This document shows, piece by piece, positions 42,813 to 56,860 of a DNA stretch of 64,000 nt. The DNA lies in contig JARKIP010000023.1 in NCBI GenBank assembly GCA_029990175.1, positions 21,161,501 to 21,225,500 on the forward strand, in the 5' to 3' direction. Within the stretch, counting starts at the first letter, position 1. Each line of letters starts with the position of its first letter. This DNA is from Petunia secreta (Eukaryota > Streptophyta > Magnoliopsida > Solanales > Solanaceae). Below the pieces are notes generated by a model that saw only the letters and a program-made list of their open reading frames with translations, was not told where the DNA came from and ran no database searches. A program made the translations under genes and the position numbers.

Positions 42813-45644
42813 TGTAACGACCCTCAAATAGTCGTTACGGGATCCGGGACCTCGATTTGTGTGTTGACAGTCCCAAAAGCTCCGTTAGGTCATTTATGAC
42901 CCGTCTGTGAAATCTGAGTCGAAACGGAGTCCGTTTGATAGGTTTTGAGAAAAGGATCCGTTTATGAAATTCCGGAAAGGAATTTGGGGTTTCGATAGGT
43001 CGTTTTGAGTAAACGAACCCCGATGGAAAATCCGAGCGCACCGTTAGGTCCGTCTCGTCATTTATGATATGTAGCAACCTTTAAAATTGAAAACGGACCT
43101 CGTTTGATAGGACTTTTGATAAAGTCCCCGTTTCGGAAGTTTAAAAGAGTTAAAAGAGGTTTCCGAGCTCGATTTGAGCAAATGAGCTCCGATGAGAGAT
43201 CCGAAAGTTCCGTTAGGTTCGTATAGTCATTTCTGACTTGTAGCAACTTTCGGAATTAGATTCCGAGGTCGTTTGGTTAAATTTCGCTATTTTGGCGAAA
43301 ATCGAAAATTGAACCTTTGCCGTGGGACCCACTTTTTGAGTTCTGGAGGTCCGAATTGAGTTCCGTCTTGACGAGCATGTCACCCAAGTATTTTATGGCT
43401 TGTGTGCAAAATTTGGGATCAATCCGAGCTTCGTAGGGTCCCGTTTTGCCCCTAAAACAGTAGAAAATCTGGTGCGACTTTTCTTTTCTGTTTTGGCGCA
43501 AACAGCCGAATAAAAGCTGATTTTTCGGCCAATCCGTAAGGAATTAGGAAAAACTCAAAACACGAAAGTTGTAGCCCTTTGAGTTGTGGTTCTAATGGCA
43601 CCGGTTTTAGGTCATTTGGACATTCCTATCAAAAGTTATTATTTTTTCAAAAGAAGCTGTCACAGAGGCAAAAAAAAAACTGCTATAAAAAGGCCATTTC
43701 GGGCCATTTCGGTTCATAACTTATAAAAATCATTAGGGGAGCTCTTGAGGCGATTTTTGGGTATTTCTTGAAGACCCAATCATACTTACACTTAAGGTAA
43801 GCCCTTTCAATCCATCTTTATGTTGATTAACACAAGAATCAAAGGGTTGATTCTTGGAAATGGGTTAGAACCCTAGATTCTTAAGAATTGGGGAAAGACA
43901 TCGAGCAAGGCTCGCATGTGGAATCTAAGTGTACTTTTGGACTCACGGGAGCGTGGGGAGTCCGGAAAAGTACATTTTGTAAATTTAGGGCTCGGCCCTA
44001 CCCGGAGGCATTTTGGTAATTTTTACCCTAGGATGCCTATAGGCTTAAATAGCTATAATTGAGCACTCATATGTGCTATATCTTGTCTTAATAGACCTAG
44101 TGGAGAGTCCTTCGCGGACAAGGCGAGCGGAAAAGGAGATTCTTCCCGGTATTTGAGCCCGAATTTCGAGGTAAGTGAGACTTGACCTCTATTGTGCTTG
44201 TGGACTCTTCCTTCATGCTAGTATGCTTCATGTACGCATATATATACCTAACAATGGTTAGGATTAATGATGTGAATTACTTGCTATTATTGTTTGTTAT
44301 AAATAGCGAGATTGTGACCCGACCGAGGTATGTGCCGGTCTAAATGCTACGTCGAGGTAGCTTAAATTTATATCGTAGTAACGCTTGCTACGCCATGCTT
44401 AGATAGCAATAACTTGGGACATGGCCGAGGATGTTGCCGGCATGTCATGATAAATGTCTTGCCGAGGATTTTGCCGGCTTTTGTATGATATTGGTACTTG
44501 ATTTGTTCACGTGCCGGGTTGGGTAGTGATGTCTATACGTAACCTTGGGTTGGACGACATGGGAGTAGGGATTGTACCCCCAAACTGTGGTCGGGTTAAC
44601 CTTCGCCTTACGTTCAGCTAGCATAACCAACCTGGGTTACGGTGACTGTGAAATATTATCGTTATTAATATTTCTGTTATTATTTCTGTTATTGTTATTA
44701 ATGTCGTGGATATTAATACTGTTAGAGGGACACTTGACAGGGGGTGTGGTGTCGCCTATACTATGAGATGTGTCACACTTGACAGGGGGTGTGGTGCGGA
44801 CACTTGATCTTTGAGATGTGACACACTTGACAGGGGGTGTGGTGTGGTCACTTGATTTATTGAGATACGCCGCACTTGACAGGGGGTGTGGTGCGATCGT
44901 AGACAGATTTGAGATGAGCCAACGACTACGGGTCGTTGGTCTACTTATTCATGATTGTGATAGTGACTTCGGGTCACGGTATATGGTTGATACTTAGTAG
45001 TGGTGTTGCTAGTCCATCGTAGGTCTAGGTTAGTCGGCACGGGAGTAGAGATTGGACCTCCAAACCGCCGCTGAGTTGACCTATGCCTTACGTTGGATGG
45101 GCATAATCCTTGAGACTTCTGGTTACTACTTGTGTGTATGGAATGTGTTACATCTATTTGTGATTTCACTACTTTATTGTATGATTACTATAGTATGTTG
45201 TTGCTTATGATGCATGTAGCGACTTGTCCCGCAAGGGTACCTTAGCGGGCCTGTCGGTGATCTTACTGGGCTTCGGCTCATAACTTACTCTGCTACGTGC
45301 GCAGGTCCTTCATCCAGTCAGCAGCCCGGACGTTAGCGGTTCCCGAGGCTTCTGAGACTTTTGATTGAGGTGAGCCGACCACACAGACCGTGGTGGCATA
45401 CCGCCGGAGTCACTTAGAGATAGGACTCAGATTTCTTTGATGTATATTCATACTTTATTGAGTCACTCTTAGAATGCTCCAATTCTTTTGTGGATATATT
45501 CTTTTGGACTTCACCCTTTTATATTTATATATCTATTTATGATCTTTTCACATTATTGTTCTTTTCCGCATCTTGTTTCATTGGTTCGCCTAGGCAAATG
45601 TTGTTTAGGTGCCATCACGAGCCCTTGGAAATTGGGTCGTGACA
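42813..45644 (+). repeat. B LTR2
   Basis: 2832 bp. It shares the LTR4-type base at the sites that distinguish LTR1, with a few private changes (for example TGTTGACAG near 42863 and ACACGAAAG near 43560). Confidence 0.93.
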
Positions 45645-45852
45645 GTTTGGTATCAGAGCCCTAGGTTCTAATTCGAGTCTTAGGAGTGTTGGAGCAGTGT
45701 CTGAGTAGAGTCTTGCTTATGGGTATGTTGTCGACCATACTTATGAGCGAGAGGCTACAAGGGCATGTTAGGAAATGTTTTCCCTTCGTTTCATCTCTAT
45801 TCGTGCTGAGTAGCTTATATAGGTGCTGACCCTTTTTCGTGTATTGTATCAG

Positions 45853-47181
45853 ATGGCGAGGACGCGAGCATCCTCAGCCAGGAGGGTTGCATCTTCTACA
45901 CCCGCGTCTGCGGGAGAGCCATCAGCACCTACGCAGCCGCCAGCTGCTAAGAAGACTCGGGCAGGTCGCCTGTCAGCCACTAGGCAGGACACAGCTATCC
46001 CTGCGGTGTCCGCAGCGACTCTGTCAGCATCTATTCCCCCTGTGCCTGCTGTTGTGCCAGGCACCGTTGTGATCTCTTCAGAGGAGTATATGAGACTGAT
46101 GGCCTTGTCTAGCCATCAGGTCCCTGTTAGAGATGATGTTGCAGCTCCTGTTTCGGCTCCTCAGCCGACCACACCTGTTATGAGCACGCCTACTTCTGAG
46201 GCTGCTCCTGATCATATTGCCCAGCCTTCTGCTTCTGCTCCTCAGGCAGGTCCTGTTATTTCTACTCCTCTTATGGGCACTGAGGAGGTTGCCAAGAGGA
46301 TAGAGTCATTCATGAAGCTTCAGCCTCCAGAGTTCGACGGTACCTCAGCTACATGTACTGCCCAGAGGTACATTCAGAAGTGTGAGAAGATTTTGACAGT
46401 TCTTGGTACTAGAGACACCTTAGGGGTGCAGTGTGCTTCTTTCAGATTATCGGGAGATGCGGAGACATGGTGGGTCTCCATGATGCGGCAGAGGTCTAGT
46501 GACCTCCCTCCTTTGTCTTGGGCTGAGTTCGTGTCTATGTTCATGAGCAGGTTCGTGCCCCAGAGTCAGCACGATGCTCAGAGGCGCGAGTTTGAGGGGT
46601 TGAGGCAGGGAAACCTGTCTGTTTCAGAGTATGACACCAGGTTCTTGTGGTTGTCTCAGTTTGCGCCGGCTATGGTGGCTCAGGAGAGGGACAAGGTCCT
46701 CCGGTTTGTTGAGGGTCTTCATCCCCGCTTGCAGGTAGCTGTTGCCCCTGATATGGGCAACAAGTCATATTTTGAGATAGTTGATGTGGCGCGGCGGATG
46801 GAGGATATCTTCGCCAGGGCTGACGCGGAGAGGGCGGCCAAGAGATCGCGTCAGTCTGGTGGGTATAGTGGATCCGCTCAGAGGGGTCAGGGTCATCAGG
46901 GCCGTTCTCAGTCTAGGCCCCAGGCTGCTGCTTTGCCTGCCCAGGATTTTTCTTCAGAGACCCCGAGGCCTCAGTCATCCCAGAGGCGGGGTGGCTCTTC
47001 GCAGTCTGGTCCGCCGCAGTGCGGGAGGTGCCATCAGAGGCATCATGGGAGGTGTTCGTCTGGAGGTGGTCATGGCAGAGGTGGTAGAGGCGGTAGAGGA
47101 GGTAGAGGTGATGGATGTTTTGAGTGTGGGTCTCCAGAGCACTATGTCAGGAGTTGCCCTTATGTTTCATCAGGTCGCTAG
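45853..47181 (+). CDS. gag: B gag, interior 2
   Basis: Identical protein to the interior 1 gag, including the closing TAG. The copy lies 7027 bp downstream of the first. Confidence 0.9.
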   Translation: MARTRASSARRVASSTPASAGEPSAPTQPPAAKKTRAGRLSATRQDTAIPAVSAATLSASIPPVPAVVPGTVVISSEEYMRLMALSSHQVPVRDDVAAPVSAPQPTTPVMSTPTSEAAPDHIAQPSASAPQAGPVISTPLMGTEEVAKRIESFMKLQPPEFDGTSATCTAQRYIQKCEKILTVLGTRDTLGVQCASFRLSGDAETWWVSMMRQRSSDLPPLSWAEFVSMFMSRFVPQSQHDAQRREFEGLRQGNLSVSEYDTRFLWLSQFAPAMVAQERDKVLRFVEGLHPRLQVAVAPDMGNKSYFEIVDVARRMEDIFARADAERAAKRSRQSGGYSGSAQRGQGHQGRSQSRPQAAALPAQDFSSETPRPQSSQRRGGSSQSGPPQCGRCHQRHHGRCSSGGGHGRGGRGGRGGRGDGCFECGSPEHYVRSCPYVSSGR

Positions 47182-48993
47182 GGATCCGCAGCTATGGTAC
47201 CATCTGGTCCTCAGGCCGCCAGGCCCGTTTCTCAGATTCCTCCTAGACAGCAGTCTCAGAGAGCTCCGGGTTCAGGAGGCTCGGCGCAGGTCTATGCTAT
47301 GACTCGTCAGGATGCTGAGGCATCCAATGATGTCATCACAGGTATTATTTCTGTCTGTGGCCGCGATGCTTATGCTCTTATTGATCCGGGGTCTACCTAT
47401 TCGTATGTGTCGCCGGAATTTGCCCCTTGCTTGGGCAGGGATCTGGTCTTCTTAGATGATCCCTTTATGGTTGCCACCCCTGTCGGGTCTTCTATATGTG
47501 TAGATAGGGGTTATCGGCAGTGTATGATCTCCATCTGTGGTGTAGAGTCCTTAGTGGACCTGATGCTGCTCGATATGTCTGATTTCGATGTCATTATGGG
47601 CATGGATTGGCTGGCTTCCTGTCATGCAACTTTGGATTGCCATGCCAAGTCCGTGACGATCGGGGCAGAGGGTGAGTCTCGGGTTGTATGGGGAGGTTCC
47701 AGGCCTTCTCCGAAGAGTAGGATCATTTCTTTCTTGGAGGCGCAGAGGATGATATCTAGTGGGTGCGAGGGATATATTGCTTCAGTTCGGGATGTCCGGG
47801 CAGAGGAGTTATCCCTTGATAGAGTTCCGGTTGTTTGTGAGTATCCGGATGTGTTTCCTGATGATTTCCCGGGTTTGCCGCCTATGCGGGAGATAGAGTT
47901 TTGCATTGATCTATTGCCAGGCACTCAGCCTAAATCTATCCCCCCGTATCGTATGGCTCCTGTTGAGTTGAGGGAGCTGAAGGAGCAGATTCAGGATTTG
48001 CTCGATAAGGGCTTCATTAGGCCCAGTGTGTCTCCATGGGGTGCCCCGGTATTATTTGTGAAGAAGAAGGATGGCTCTATGCGGATGTGTATTAATTACC
48101 GGCAGCTGAATAAGGTTACTATCAAGAATAGGTATCCTTTGCCGCGTATTGATGATTTGTTTGATCAGCTTAAGGGTGCTACCTTCTTCTCGAAGATTGA
48201 TTTGAGGTCGGGGTATCATCAGTTGAGGATTCGGTCCGAGGACGTTTCCAAGACTGCTTTTCGTACCCGATATGGCCACTATGAGTTTCTGGTGATGTCT
48301 TTCGGGCTTACGAATGCCCCAGCTGCTTTCATGGATCTGATGAACCGAGTGTCCAAGGCCTACCTTGACTCCTTCGTCATTGTGTTTATCGATGATATCT
48401 TGGTTTATTCGAGGAGCAGGGAAGAGCATGAGCAGCATTTGAAAGTTGTTCTTCGGACTCTGAGGGATCAGCAGTTGTATGCCAAATTCTCCAAGTGTGA
48501 ATTTTGGCTCAGTTCTGTATCTTTCCTAGGTCACGTGGTGACCAAGGATGGGGTGTGTGTTGATCCGAAGAAGATAGAGGCCGTTCAGAGTTGGCCTAGG
48601 CCTACTTCTCCTACAGAGATTCGGAGTTTCTTAGGCTTGGCAGGTTATTATCGGCGGTTCGTCGAGGGGTTTTCTTCTATTTCAGCACCTCTGACGAAGT
48701 TGACCCAGAAGAATGTTCCTTTCCTGTGGTCCGATGCCTGTGAGTCTAGCTTTCAGAAGCTTAAGACTCTGTTGACTTCAGCGCCAGTGTTGGCCTTGCC
48801 TAGTGGATCCGGGGGATTCACCGTATATTGTGATGCTTCGGGTGTTGGCTTGGGTAGCGTTCTGATGCAGGAGAGTAAGGTGATAGCTTATGCCTCGAGA
48901 CAGCTGAAGGTTCATGAGAAGAATTATCCTGTCCATGATTTGGAGCTGTTAGCTGTCGTGTTTGCACTGAAGTTGAGGAGGCCATTGGGATAG
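47182..48993 (+). pseudogene. pol: B pol, interior 2, truncated
   Basis: Same protein and same truncation point as the first copy (ALKLRRPLG then stop). The deletion is therefore older than the duplication of the interiors. Confidence 0.9.
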
Positions 48994-49669
48994 CCATTTC
49001 CCGCTAGCAGACTTTGCGTATAATAATAGCTATCAGGCTTCTATCCGGATGGCTCCGTTTGAGGCATTGTATGGTCGGAGATGTCGCTCGCCTATCGGTT
49101 GGTTCGAGTCTGGTAAGGTCCAGGTGTTGGGGCCCGATTTGGTGCAGCAGACCTTAGATAAGGTCCGGGTTATTCAGGATCGACTCCGCACGGCTCAGAG
49201 CCGGCAGATATCGTATGCAGATCGGAGGCGGAGAGATCTTGAGTTCATGGTTGGGGACCGGGTATTCCTCAGAGTGTCGCCCATGAAGGGTGTTATGAGA
49301 TTTGGGAAGAAAGGCAAGCTCAGTCCTAGGTTCATTGGGCCTTTTGAGATATTGGAGCGCGTTGGCGCCGTTGCTTATAGACTGGCTTTGCCTCCCTCTC
49401 TGTCTGTTCATCCGGTGTTCCATGTGTCCATGCTCCGGAAGTATGTTCACGATCTGTCTCATGTGATCGATATGGCTTCCGTGGGGGTAGATGTCGACTT
49501 AACTTATTCGGAGGAGCCTATTGCTATTGTGGCTAGAGAGGTCCGTAAGATGAGATCGAAGGTGATCCCGCTTGTGAGAGTTCAGTGGGGGCATCACTCC
49601 ATTGCCGAGGCCACTTGGGAGCTTGAGTCCGAGATGCGTGAGAGGCATCCGCGCTTGTTCGATGATTAA
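48986..49669 (+). pseudogene. B integrase C-terminus, interior 2
   Basis: Same frame change and sequence as at 41959-42642; first ATG at 49049. Confidence 0.88.
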
Positions 49670-49839
49670 GGTATGAAATCCTTGTATTTTCTAAGCCTGA
49701 ATTTGCATTTTTAAGTTTTATTGATTTCGGGTGGTACCGAGGGGTCCTCGAAATCCGTGCCAGCTCCGTGGCTAGTGTGTGGATCCTACCTTAGACTTAG
49801 GCTCGTCCGAGGACGGCCGAGAGTTTAAGTGGGGGAGAA

Positions 49840-52665
49840 TGTAACGACCCTCAAATAGTCGTTACGGGATCCGGGACCTCGATTTGTGTGTCGACAGTCC
49901 CAAAAGCTCCGTTAGGTCATTTATGACCCGTCTGTGAAATCTGAGTCGAAACGGAGTCCGTTTGATAGGTTTTGAGAAAAGGATCCGTTTATGAAATTCC
50001 GGAAAGGAATTTGGGGTTTCGATAGGTCGTTTTGAGTAAACGAACCCCGATGGAAAATCCGAGCGCACCGTTAGGTCCGTCTCGTCATTTATGATATGTA
50101 GCAACCTTTAAAATTGAAAACGGACCTCGTTTGATAGGACTTTTGATAAAGTCCCCGTTTCGGAAGTTTAAAAGAGTTAAAAGAGGTTTCCGAGCTCGAT
50201 TTGAGCAAATGAGCTCCGATGAGAGATCCGAAAGTTCCGTTAGGTTCGTATAGTCATTTCTGACTTGTAGCAACTTTCGGAATTAGATTCCGAGGTCGTT
50301 TGGTTAAATTTCGCTATTTTGGCGAAAATCGAAAATTGAACCTTTGCCGTGGGACCCACTTTTTGAGTTCTGGAGGTCCGAATTGAGTTCCGTCTTGACG
50401 AGCATGTCACCCAAGTATTTTATGGCTTGTGTGCAAAATTTGGGATCAATCCGAGCTTCGTAGGGTCCCGTTTTGCCCCTAAAACAGTAGAAAATCTGGT
50501 GCGACTTTTCTTTTCTGTTTTGGCGCAAACAGCCAAATAAAAGCTGATTTTTCGGCCAATCCGTAAGGAATTAGGAAAAACTCAAAACATGAAAGTTGTA
50601 GCCCTTTGAGTTGTGGTTCTAATGGCACCGGTTTTAGGTCATTTGGACATTCCTATCAAAAGTTATTATTTTTTCAAAAGAAGCTGTCACAGAGGCAAAA
50701 AAAAAACTGCTATAAAAAGGCCATTTCGGGCCATTTCGGTTCATAACTTATAAAAATCATTAGGGGAGCTCTTGAGGCGATTTTTGGGTATTTCTTGAAG
50801 ACCCAATCATACTTACACTTAAGGTAAGCCCTTTCAATCCATCTTTATGTTGATTAACACAAGAATCAAAGGGTTGATTCTTGGAAATGGGTTAGAACCC
50901 TAGATTCTTAAGAATTGGGGAAAGACATCGAGCAAGGCTCGCATGTGGAATCTAAGTGTACTTTTGGACTCACGGGAGCGTGGGGAGTCCGGAAAAGTAC
51001 ATTTTGTAAATTTAGGGCTCGGCCCTACCCGGAGGCATTTTGGTAATTTTTACCCTAGGATGCCTATAGGCTTAAATAGCTATAATTGAGCACTCATATG
51101 TGCTATATCTTGTCTTAATAGACCTAGTGGAGAGTCCTTCGCGGACAAGGCGAGCGGAAAAGGAGATTCTTCCCGGCATTTGAGCCCGAATTTCGAGGTA
51201 AGTGAGACTTGACCTCTATTGTGGACTCTTCCTTCATGCTAGTATGCTTCATGTACGCATATATATACCTAACAATGGTTAGGATTAATGATGTGAATTA
51301 CTTGCTATTATTGTTTGTTATAAATAGCGAGATTGTGACCCGACCGAGGTATGTGCCGGTCTAAATGCTACGTCGAGGTAGCTTAAATTTATATCGTAGT
51401 AACGCTTGCTACGCCATGCTTAGATAGCAATAACTTGGGACATGGCCGAGGATGTTGCCGGCATGTCATGATAAATGTCTTGCCGAGGATTTTGCCGGCT
51501 TTTGTATGATATTGGTACTTGATTTGTTCACGTGCCGGGTTGGGTAGTGATGTCTATACGTAACCTTGGGTTGGACGACATGGGAGTAGGGATTGTACCC
51601 CCAAACTGTGGTCGGGTTAACCTTCGCCTTACGTTCAGCTAGCATAACCAACCTGGGTTACGGTGACTGTGAAATATTATCGTTATTAATATTTCTGTTA
51701 TTATTTCTGTTATTGTTATTAATGTCGTGGATATTAATACTGTTAGAGGGACACTTGACAGGGGGTGTGGTGTCGCCTATACTATGAGATGTGTCACACT
51801 TGACAGGGGGTGTGGTGCGGACACTTGATCTTTGAGATGTGACACACTTGACAGGGGGTGTGGTGTGGTCACTTGATTTATTGAGATACGCCGCACTTGA
51901 CAGGGGGTGTGGTGCGATCGTAGACAGATTTGAGATGAGCCAACGACTACGGGTCGTTGGTCTACTTATTCATGATTGTGATAGTGACTTCGGGTCACGG
52001 TATATGGTTGATACTTAGTAGTGGTGTTGCTAGTCCATCGTAGGTCTAGGTTAGTCGGCACGGGAGTAGAGATTGGACCTCCAAACCGCCGCTGAGTTGA
52101 CCTATGCCTTACGTTGGATGGGCATAATCCTTGAGACTTCTGGTTACTACTTGTGTGTATGGAATGTGTTACATCTATTTGTGATTTCACTACTTTATTG
52201 TATGATTACTATAGTATGTTGTTGCTTATGATGCATGTAGCGACTTGTCCCGCAAGGGTACCTTAGCGGGCCTGTCGGTGATCTTACTGGGCTTCGGCTC
52301 ATAACTTACTCTGCTACGTGCGCAGGTCCTTCATCCAGTCAGCAGCCCGGACGTTAGCGGTTCCCGAGGCTTCTGAGACTTTTGATTGAGGTGAGCCGAC
52401 CACACAGACCGTGGTGGCATACCGCCGGAGTCACTTAGAGATAGGACTCAGATTTCTTTGATGTATATTCATACTTTATTGAGTCACTCTTAGAATGCTC
52501 CAATTCTTTTGTGGATATATTCTTTTGGACTTCACCCTTTTATATTTATATATCTATTTATGATCTTTTCACATTATTGTTCTTTTCCGCATCTTGTTTC
52601 ATTGGTTCGCCTAGGCAAATGTTGTTTAGGTGCCATCACGAGCCCTTGGAAATTGGGTCGTGACA
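49840..52665 (+). repeat. B LTR3
   Basis: 2826 bp. It is shorter than LTR2 by a 6-bp loss (one of two near-repeats GTGCTTGTGG became GTGG near 51220). Otherwise it is nearly identical to LTR2 and LTR4. Confidence 0.93.
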
Positions 52666-52873
52666 GTTTGGTATCAGAGCCCTAGGTTCTAATTCGAGTC
52701 TTAGGAGTGTTGGAGCAGTGTCTGAGTAGAGTCTTGCTTATGGGTATGTTGTCGACCATACTTATGAGCGAGAGGCTACAAGGGCATGTTAGGAAATGTT
52801 TTCCCTTCGTTTCATCTCTATTCGTGCTGAGTAGCTTATATAGGTGCTGACCCTTTTTCGTGTATTGTATCAG

Positions 52874-54202
52874 ATGGCGAGGACGCGAGCATCCTCAGCC
52901 AGGAGGGTTGCATCTTCTACACCCGCGTCTGCGGGAGAGCCATCAGCACCTACGCAGCCGCCAGCTGCTAAGAAGACTCGGGCAGGTCGCCTGTCAGCCA
53001 CTAGGCAGGACACAGCTATCCCTGCGGTGTCCGCAGCGACTCTGTCAGCATCTATTCCCCCTGTGCCTGCTGTTGTGCCAGGCACCGTTGTGATCTCTTC
53101 AGAGGAGTATATGAGACTGATGGCCTTGTCTAGCCATCAGGTCCCTGTTAGAGATGATGTTGCAGCTCCTGTTTCGGCTCCTCAGCCGACCACACCTGTT
53201 ATGAGCACGCCTACTTCTGAGGCTGCTCCTGATCATATTGCCCAGCTTTCTGCTTCTGCTCCTCAGGCAGGTCCTGTTATTTCTACTCCTCTTATGGGCA
53301 CTGAGGAGGTTGCCAAGAGGATAGAGTCATTCATGAAGCTTCAGCCTCCAGAGTTCGACGGTACCTCAGCTACATGTACTGCCCAGAGGTACATTCAGAA
53401 GTGTGAGAAGATTTTGACAGTTCTTGGTACTAGAGACACCTTAGGGGTGCAGTGTGCTTCTTTCAGATTATCGGGAGATGCGGAGACATGGTGGGTCTCC
53501 ATGATGCGGCAGAGGTCTAGTGACCTCCCTCCTTTGTCTTGGGCTGAGTTCGTGTCTATGTTCATGAGCAGGTTCGTGCCCCAGAGTCAGCACGATGCTC
53601 AGAGGCGCGAGTTTGAGGGGTTGAGGCAGGGAAACCTGTCTGTTTCAGAGTATGACACCAGGTTCTTGTGGTTGTCTCAGTTTGCGCCGGCTATGGTGGC
53701 TCAGGAGAGGGACAAGGTCCTCCGGTTTGTTGAGGGTCTTCATCCCCGCTTGCAGGTAGCTGTTGCCCCTGATATGGGCAACAAGTCATATTTTGAGATA
53801 GTTGATGTGGCGCGGCGGATGGAGGATATCTTCGCCAGGGCTGACGCGGAGAGGGCGGCCAAGAGATCGCGTCAGTCTGGTGGGTATAGTGGATCCGCTC
53901 AGAGGGGTCAGGGTCATCAGGGCCGTTCTCAGTCTAGGCCCCAGGCTGCTGCTTTGCCTGCCCAGGATTTTTCTTCAGAGACCCCGAGGCCTCAGTCATC
54001 CCAGAGGCGGGGTGGCTCTTCGCAGTCTGGTCCGCCGCAGTGCGGGAGGTGCCATCAGAGGCATCATGGGAGGTGTTCGTCTGGAGGTGGTCATGGCAGA
54101 GGTGGTAGAGGCGGTAGAGGAGGTAGAGGTGATGGATGTTTTGAGTGTGGGTCTCCAGAGCACTATGTCAGGAGTTGCCCTTATGTTTCATCAGGTCGCT
54201 AG
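52874..54202 (+). CDS. gag: B gag, interior 3
   Basis: Same as the other two except one codon near 53247, where CCT became CTT (Pro to Leu in AQLSAS). This is the only amino-acid difference seen among the three gags. Confidence 0.9.
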   Translation: MARTRASSARRVASSTPASAGEPSAPTQPPAAKKTRAGRLSATRQDTAIPAVSAATLSASIPPVPAVVPGTVVISSEEYMRLMALSSHQVPVRDDVAAPVSAPQPTTPVMSTPTSEAAPDHIAQLSASAPQAGPVISTPLMGTEEVAKRIESFMKLQPPEFDGTSATCTAQRYIQKCEKILTVLGTRDTLGVQCASFRLSGDAETWWVSMMRQRSSDLPPLSWAEFVSMFMSRFVPQSQHDAQRREFEGLRQGNLSVSEYDTRFLWLSQFAPAMVAQERDKVLRFVEGLHPRLQVAVAPDMGNKSYFEIVDVARRMEDIFARADAERAAKRSRQSGGYSGSAQRGQGHQGRSQSRPQAAALPAQDFSSETPRPQSSQRRGGSSQSGPPQCGRCHQRHHGRCSSGGGHGRGGRGGRGGRGDGCFECGSPEHYVRSCPYVSSGR

Positions 54203-56014
54203 GGATCCGCAGCTATGGTACCATCTGGTCCTCAGGCCGCCAGGCCCGTTTCTCAGATTCCTCCTAGACAGCAGTCTCAGAGAGCTCCGGGTTCAGGAGG
54301 CTCGGCGCAGGTCTATGCTATGACTCGTCAGGATGCTGAGGCATCCAATGATGTCATCACAGGTATTATTTCTGTCTGTGGCCGCGATGCTTATGCTCTT
54401 ATTGATCCGGGGTCTACCTATTCGTATGTGTCGCCGGAATTTGCCCCTTGCTTGGGCAGGGATCTGGTCTTCTTAGATGATCCCTTTATGGTTGCCACCC
54501 CTGTCGGGTCTTCTATATGTGTAGATAGGGGTTATCGGCAGTGTATGATCTCCATCTGTGGTGTAGAGTCCTTAGTGGACCTGATGCTGCTCGATATGTC
54601 TGATTTCGATGTCATTATGGGCATGGATTGGCTGGCTTCCTGTCATGCAACTTTGGATTGCCATGCCAAGTCCGTGACGATCGGGGCAGAGGGTGAGTCT
54701 CGGGTTGTATGGGGAGGTTCCAGGCCTTCTCCGAAGAGTAGGATCATTTCTTTCTTGGAGGCGCAGAGGATGATATCTAGTGGGTGCGAGGGATATATTG
54801 CTTCAGTTCGGGATGTCCGGGCAGAGGAGTTATCCCTTGATAGAGTTCCGGTTGTTTGTGAGTATCCGGATGTGTTTCCTGATGATTTCCCGGGTTTGCC
54901 GCCTATGCGGGAGATAGAGTTTTGCATTGATCTATTGCCAGGCACTCAGCCTAAATCTATCCCCCCGTATCGTATGGCTCCTGTTGAGTTGAGGGAGCTG
55001 AAGGAGCAGATTCAGGATTTGCTCGATAAGGGCTTCATTAGGCCCAGTGTGTCTCCATGGGGTGCCCCGGTATTATTTGTGAAGAAGAAGGATGGCTCTA
55101 TGCGGATGTGTATTAATTACCGGCAGCTGAATAAGGTTACTATCAAGAATAGGTATCCTTTGCCGCGTATTGATGATTTGTTTGATCAGCTTAAGGGTGC
55201 TACCTTCTTCTCGAAGATTGATTTGAGGTCGGGGTATCATCAGTTGAGGATTCGGTCCGAGGACGTTTCCAAGACTGCTTTTCGTACCCGATATGGCCAC
55301 TATGAGTTTCTGGTGATGTCTTTCGGGCTTACGAATGCCCCAGCTGCTTTCATGGATCTGATGAACCGAGTGTCCAAGGCCTACCTTGACTCCTTCGTCA
55401 TTGTGTTTATCGATGATATCTTGGTTTATTCGAGGAGCAGGGAAGAGCATGAGCAGCATTTGAAAGTTGTTCTTCGGACTCTGAGGGATCAGCAGTTGTA
55501 TGCCAAATTCTCCAAGTGTGAATTTTGGCTCAGTTCTGTATCTTTCCTAGGTCACGTGGTGACCAAGGATGGGGTGTGTGTTGATCCGAAGAAGATAGAG
55601 GCCGTTCAGAGTTGGCCTAGGCCTACTTCTCCTACAGAGATTCGGAGTTTCTTAGGCTTGGCAGGTTATTATCGGCGGTTCGTCGAGGGGTTTTCTTCTA
55701 TTTCAGCACCTCTGACGAAGTTGACCCAGAAGAATGTTCCTTTCCTGTGGTCCGATGCCTGTGAGTCTAGCTTTCAGAAGCTTAAGACTCTGTTGACTTC
55801 AGCGCCAGTGTTGGCCTTGCCTAGTGGATCCGGGGGATTCACCGTATATTGTGATGCTTCGGGTGTTGGCTTGGGTAGCGTTCTGATGCAGGAGAGTAAG
55901 GTGATAGCTTATGCCTCGAGACAGCTGAAGGTTCATGAGAAGAATTATCCTGTCCATGATTTGGAGCTGTTAGCTGTCGTGTTTGCACTGAAGTTGAGGA
56001 GGCCATTGGGATAG
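54203..56014 (+). pseudogene. pol: B pol, interior 3, truncated
   Basis: Identical in protein sequence and break point to the first two copies. The TAG before it is also kept. Confidence 0.9.
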
Positions 56015-56690
56015 CCATTTCCCGCTAGCAGACTTTGCGTATAATAATAGCTATCAGGCTTCTATCCGGATGGCTCCGTTTGAGGCATTGTATGGTCGGA
56101 GATGTCGCTCGCCTATCGGTTGGTTCGAGTCTGGTAAGGTCCAGGTGTTGGGGCCCGATTTGGTGCAGCAGACCTTAGATAAGGTCCGGGTTATTCAGGA
56201 TCGACTCCGCACGGCTCAGAGCCGGCAGATATCGTATGCAGATCGGAGGCGGAGAGATCTTGAGTTCATGGTTGGGGACCGGGTATTCCTCAGAGTGTCG
56301 CCCATGAAGGGTGTTATGAGATTTGGGAAGAAAGGCAAGCTCAGTCCTAGGTTCATTGGGCCTTTTGAGATATTGGAGCGCGTTGGCGCCGTTGCTTATA
56401 GACTGGCTTTGCCTCCCTCTCTGTCTGTTCATCCGGTGTTCCATGTGTCCATGCTCCGGAAGTATGTTCACGATCTGTCTCATGTGATCGATATGGCTTC
56501 CGTGGGGGTAGATGTCGACTTAACTTATTCGGAGGAGCCTATTGCTATTGTGGCTAGAGAGGTCCGTAAGATGAGATCGAAGGTGATCCCGCTTGTGAGA
56601 GTTCAGTGGGGGCATCACTCCATTGCCGAGGCCACTTGGGAGCTTGAGTCCGAGATGCGTGAGAGGCATCCGCGCTTGTTCGATGATTAA
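56007..56690 (+). pseudogene. B integrase C-terminus, interior 3
   Basis: Third copy of the chromodomain-bearing tail; first ATG at 56070. Confidence 0.88.
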
Positions 56691-56860
56691 GGTATGAAAT
56701 CCTTGTATTTTCTAAGCCTGAATTTGCATTTTTAAGTTTTATTGATTTCGGGTGGTACCGAGGGGTCCTCGAAATCCGTGCCAGCTCCGTGGCTAGTGTG
56801 TGGATCCTACCTTAGACTTAGGCTCGTCCGAGGACGGCCGAGAGTTTAAGTGGGGGAGAA